Shown here: piece after piece, positions 5,453-6,235 of the stretch
Numbering within the stretch: the first letter of the stretch is position 1
Layout: each line of letters starts with the position of its first letter
Assembly: GCA_036562265.1 (NCBI GenBank)
Contig: DATCKS010000607.1
Location: 1 to 6,235, forward strand
Origin: DASVDK01 sp036562265 [NCBI: Thermodesulfobacteriota bacterium]
GTDB taxonomy: Bacteria; DASVDK01
Length of the DNA stretch: 6,235 bases
Direction: 5' to 3'
Notes under the pieces: generated by a model
What the model saw: the letters and a program-made list of their open reading frames with translations, nothing else
What the model was told of the DNA's origin: nothing
Databases searched by the model: none
Translations under genes and position numbers: made by a program

Positions 5453-6151
5453 ATGCGGCTCTTCCCGATCGCGGCGCTGATCGCGGTGCCGGCCCTCGTG
5501 GTCGGGCTGGCGGGGCCGGTCCCATCGTCGGCAGAGCCCCAGGGCAACACGCTCCTGCCGGTGCAGGTCGAGGGGCTCGCGCCCATCGAGAACGACAACA
5601 TCACCGCCGCCAGGGAGCAGGCGGTGGCCGACGCGCTCCAGCGTGCGGTCGAGCGGGCGGCGGCGACCCTCGTCCCCCCCGAGACGCTCGCCCAGCAGGA
5701 CGCGCTGCTCCGCGAGCAGCTGTACTCCGACCCGGTCCGCTTCGTTCAGACGTACCGGATCATCGCCGAGCTGCCGGCCGGGACGCTCTACCAGGCGTCG
5801 ATCGAGGCGGTCGTCGACCGCGAACCGCTCAGGCGGGCGCTGGTCGACCTCGGGCTCCTCACGGCCGGTGCGCCGGCCGGACCGCTCGGCATCGTGAGCG
5901 TGACGGCGCGCGGCGCGACCCGCAAGGCACAGCTCGACGCGCTCACCGCGGCGCTCGGCGACCAGGGACAGGCGCAGCGGGTTCGCTACCGGTCGGCCGC
6001 GCCAGGCGCCGTCGTCCTCGAGGTCGAGACGCCGCTGCCGCCGGCGGCTCTCGCGCAGGAGCTGGCCCGGCTGCAGGTAGAGGGCGCGCAGGTAACGGTG
6101 GCGTCTCCCGACGGGCGTCGGCTGGAGGTCCTGTTCACGCCGGTCCGCTGA
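5453..6151 (+). CDS. Exported protein, possibly FlgT N-terminal-like (or DUF2066-like); function unknown
   Basis: I do not recognise a characterised protein here. The 232-residue product starts with a signal peptide: MRLF, a hydrophobic core to about residue 20, then PVPSSA before E28 (likely signal peptidase I site SSA-EP). No lipobox cysteine is present, so a periplasmic location is likely. Residues about 36-135 read VQVEGLAPI, then ITAAREQAVADALQRAVERAA, then DPVRFVQTYRIIAEL, YQASIEAVVD and LRRALVDLGLL. This pattern recalls the N-terminal domain of flagellar assembly protein FlgT and its non-flagellar relatives. DUF2066 is the alternative. The rest (about 145-232) looks like a second alpha/beta domain (GIVSVTARGA, then VLEVETPLPPAALAQELARL) ending in RRLEVLFTPVR. 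No clear ribosome binding site is seen. The last base of its stop is the first of the next gene's ATG, suggesting coupling. No flagellar gene is nearby. Confidence 0.75.
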   Translation: MRLFPIAALIAVPALVVGLAGPVPSSAEPQGNTLLPVQVEGLAPIENDNITAAREQAVADALQRAVERAAATLVPPETLAQQDALLREQLYSDPVRFVQTYRIIAELPAGTLYQASIEAVVDREPLRRALVDLGLLTAGAPAGPLGIVSVTARGATRKAQLDALTAALGDQGQAQRVRYRSAAPGAVVLEVETPLPPAALAQELARLQVEGAQVTVASPDGRRLEVLFTPVR

Positions 6152-6235
6152 TGAACCTTCCGAACGCGATCACGCTCGCCCGTCTCCTCGCCGTGCCGTT
6201 CATCGGGTGGCTCGTCGTCCAGGAGCGCTACGGGG
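6151..6235 (+). CDS. pgsA: CDP-alcohol phosphatidyltransferase, N-terminal 28 residues (runs off window)
   Basis: The visible start is MNLPNAITLARLLAVPFIGW followed by LVVQERYG. LPNxxTLxRLLxVP is the typical opening of PgsA-type membrane enzymes, which make phosphatidylglycerol phosphate from CDP-diacylglycerol and glycerol-3-phosphate. The diagnostic DGx2ARx8Gx3Dx3D motif lies further downstream, outside the window, so related CDP-alcohol transferases cannot be excluded. The ATG overlaps the previous stop by one base (TGATG). GGAGGT lies 21 bases upstream, too far to be its ribosome binding site, so translational coupling is likely. Confidence 0.72.
   Translation, partial: MNLPNAITLARLLAVPFIGWLVVQERYG

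Noticed and set aside
1-6235. tRNA or rRNA genes, CRISPR arrays, insertion sequences, toxin-antitoxin or phage defence genes
   Set aside because: No such motifs, spaced direct repeats or terminal inverted repeats were seen by eye. Nearly all the sequence is accounted for by housekeeping genes.

Overview
This is a very GC-rich stretch (G/C at most third codon positions; composition not counted) of bacterial chromosome. Every gene lies on the + strand and they are almost back to back. In order: scpA (3' part only), scpB, an rluB-type rRNA pseudouridine synthase, a small DUF1232 membrane protein, a disrupted mutL, miaA, hfq, an exported protein of uncertain family, and the first 28 codons of a pgsA-like phosphatidyltransferase. 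This is core housekeeping DNA. I see no tRNA, rRNA, CRISPR array, IS element or phage signature. The scpA-scpB-rluB order is widespread in bacteria, and mutL-miaA-hfq is a classical neighbourhood, also found in E. coli. Composition and mixed synteny suit an uncultured GC-rich lineage such as Rokubacteria/Methylomirabilota, or a deltaproteobacterial-grade group. That placement is an inference; nothing in the window proves it.

Layout: positions 2-568 are the ScpA C-terminal part, 572-1303 ScpB and 1308-2108 RluB, separated by 3-4 bases. DUF1232 (2111-2440) follows 2 bases later and its stop overlaps the GTG start of mutL (2437). miaA (4016-4957) begins 2 bases after the mutL stop. The only real intergenic gap (4958-5062) holds a candidate promoter and a strong hairpin in front of hfq (5063-5425). 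A signal-peptide protein (5453-6151) overlaps the pgsA-like start by one base.

The main anomaly is mutL. Its N-terminal ATPase half is in one frame and its C-terminal endonuclease half in another. By comparison with remembered E. coli and B. subtilis MutL, about 60-70 residues that should join them are missing. This looks like an internal deletion whose length is not a multiple of three, either a genuine mutator lesion or a collapse in assembly or sequencing. A second point is Hfq: the proximal-face and rim residues are conserved, but the position of the distal-face aromatic is Asp, and there is a Gly/His-rich tail of about 55 residues. I do not find a convincing wholly new system. The window is mostly ordinary apart from these points and the uncharacterised exported protein.
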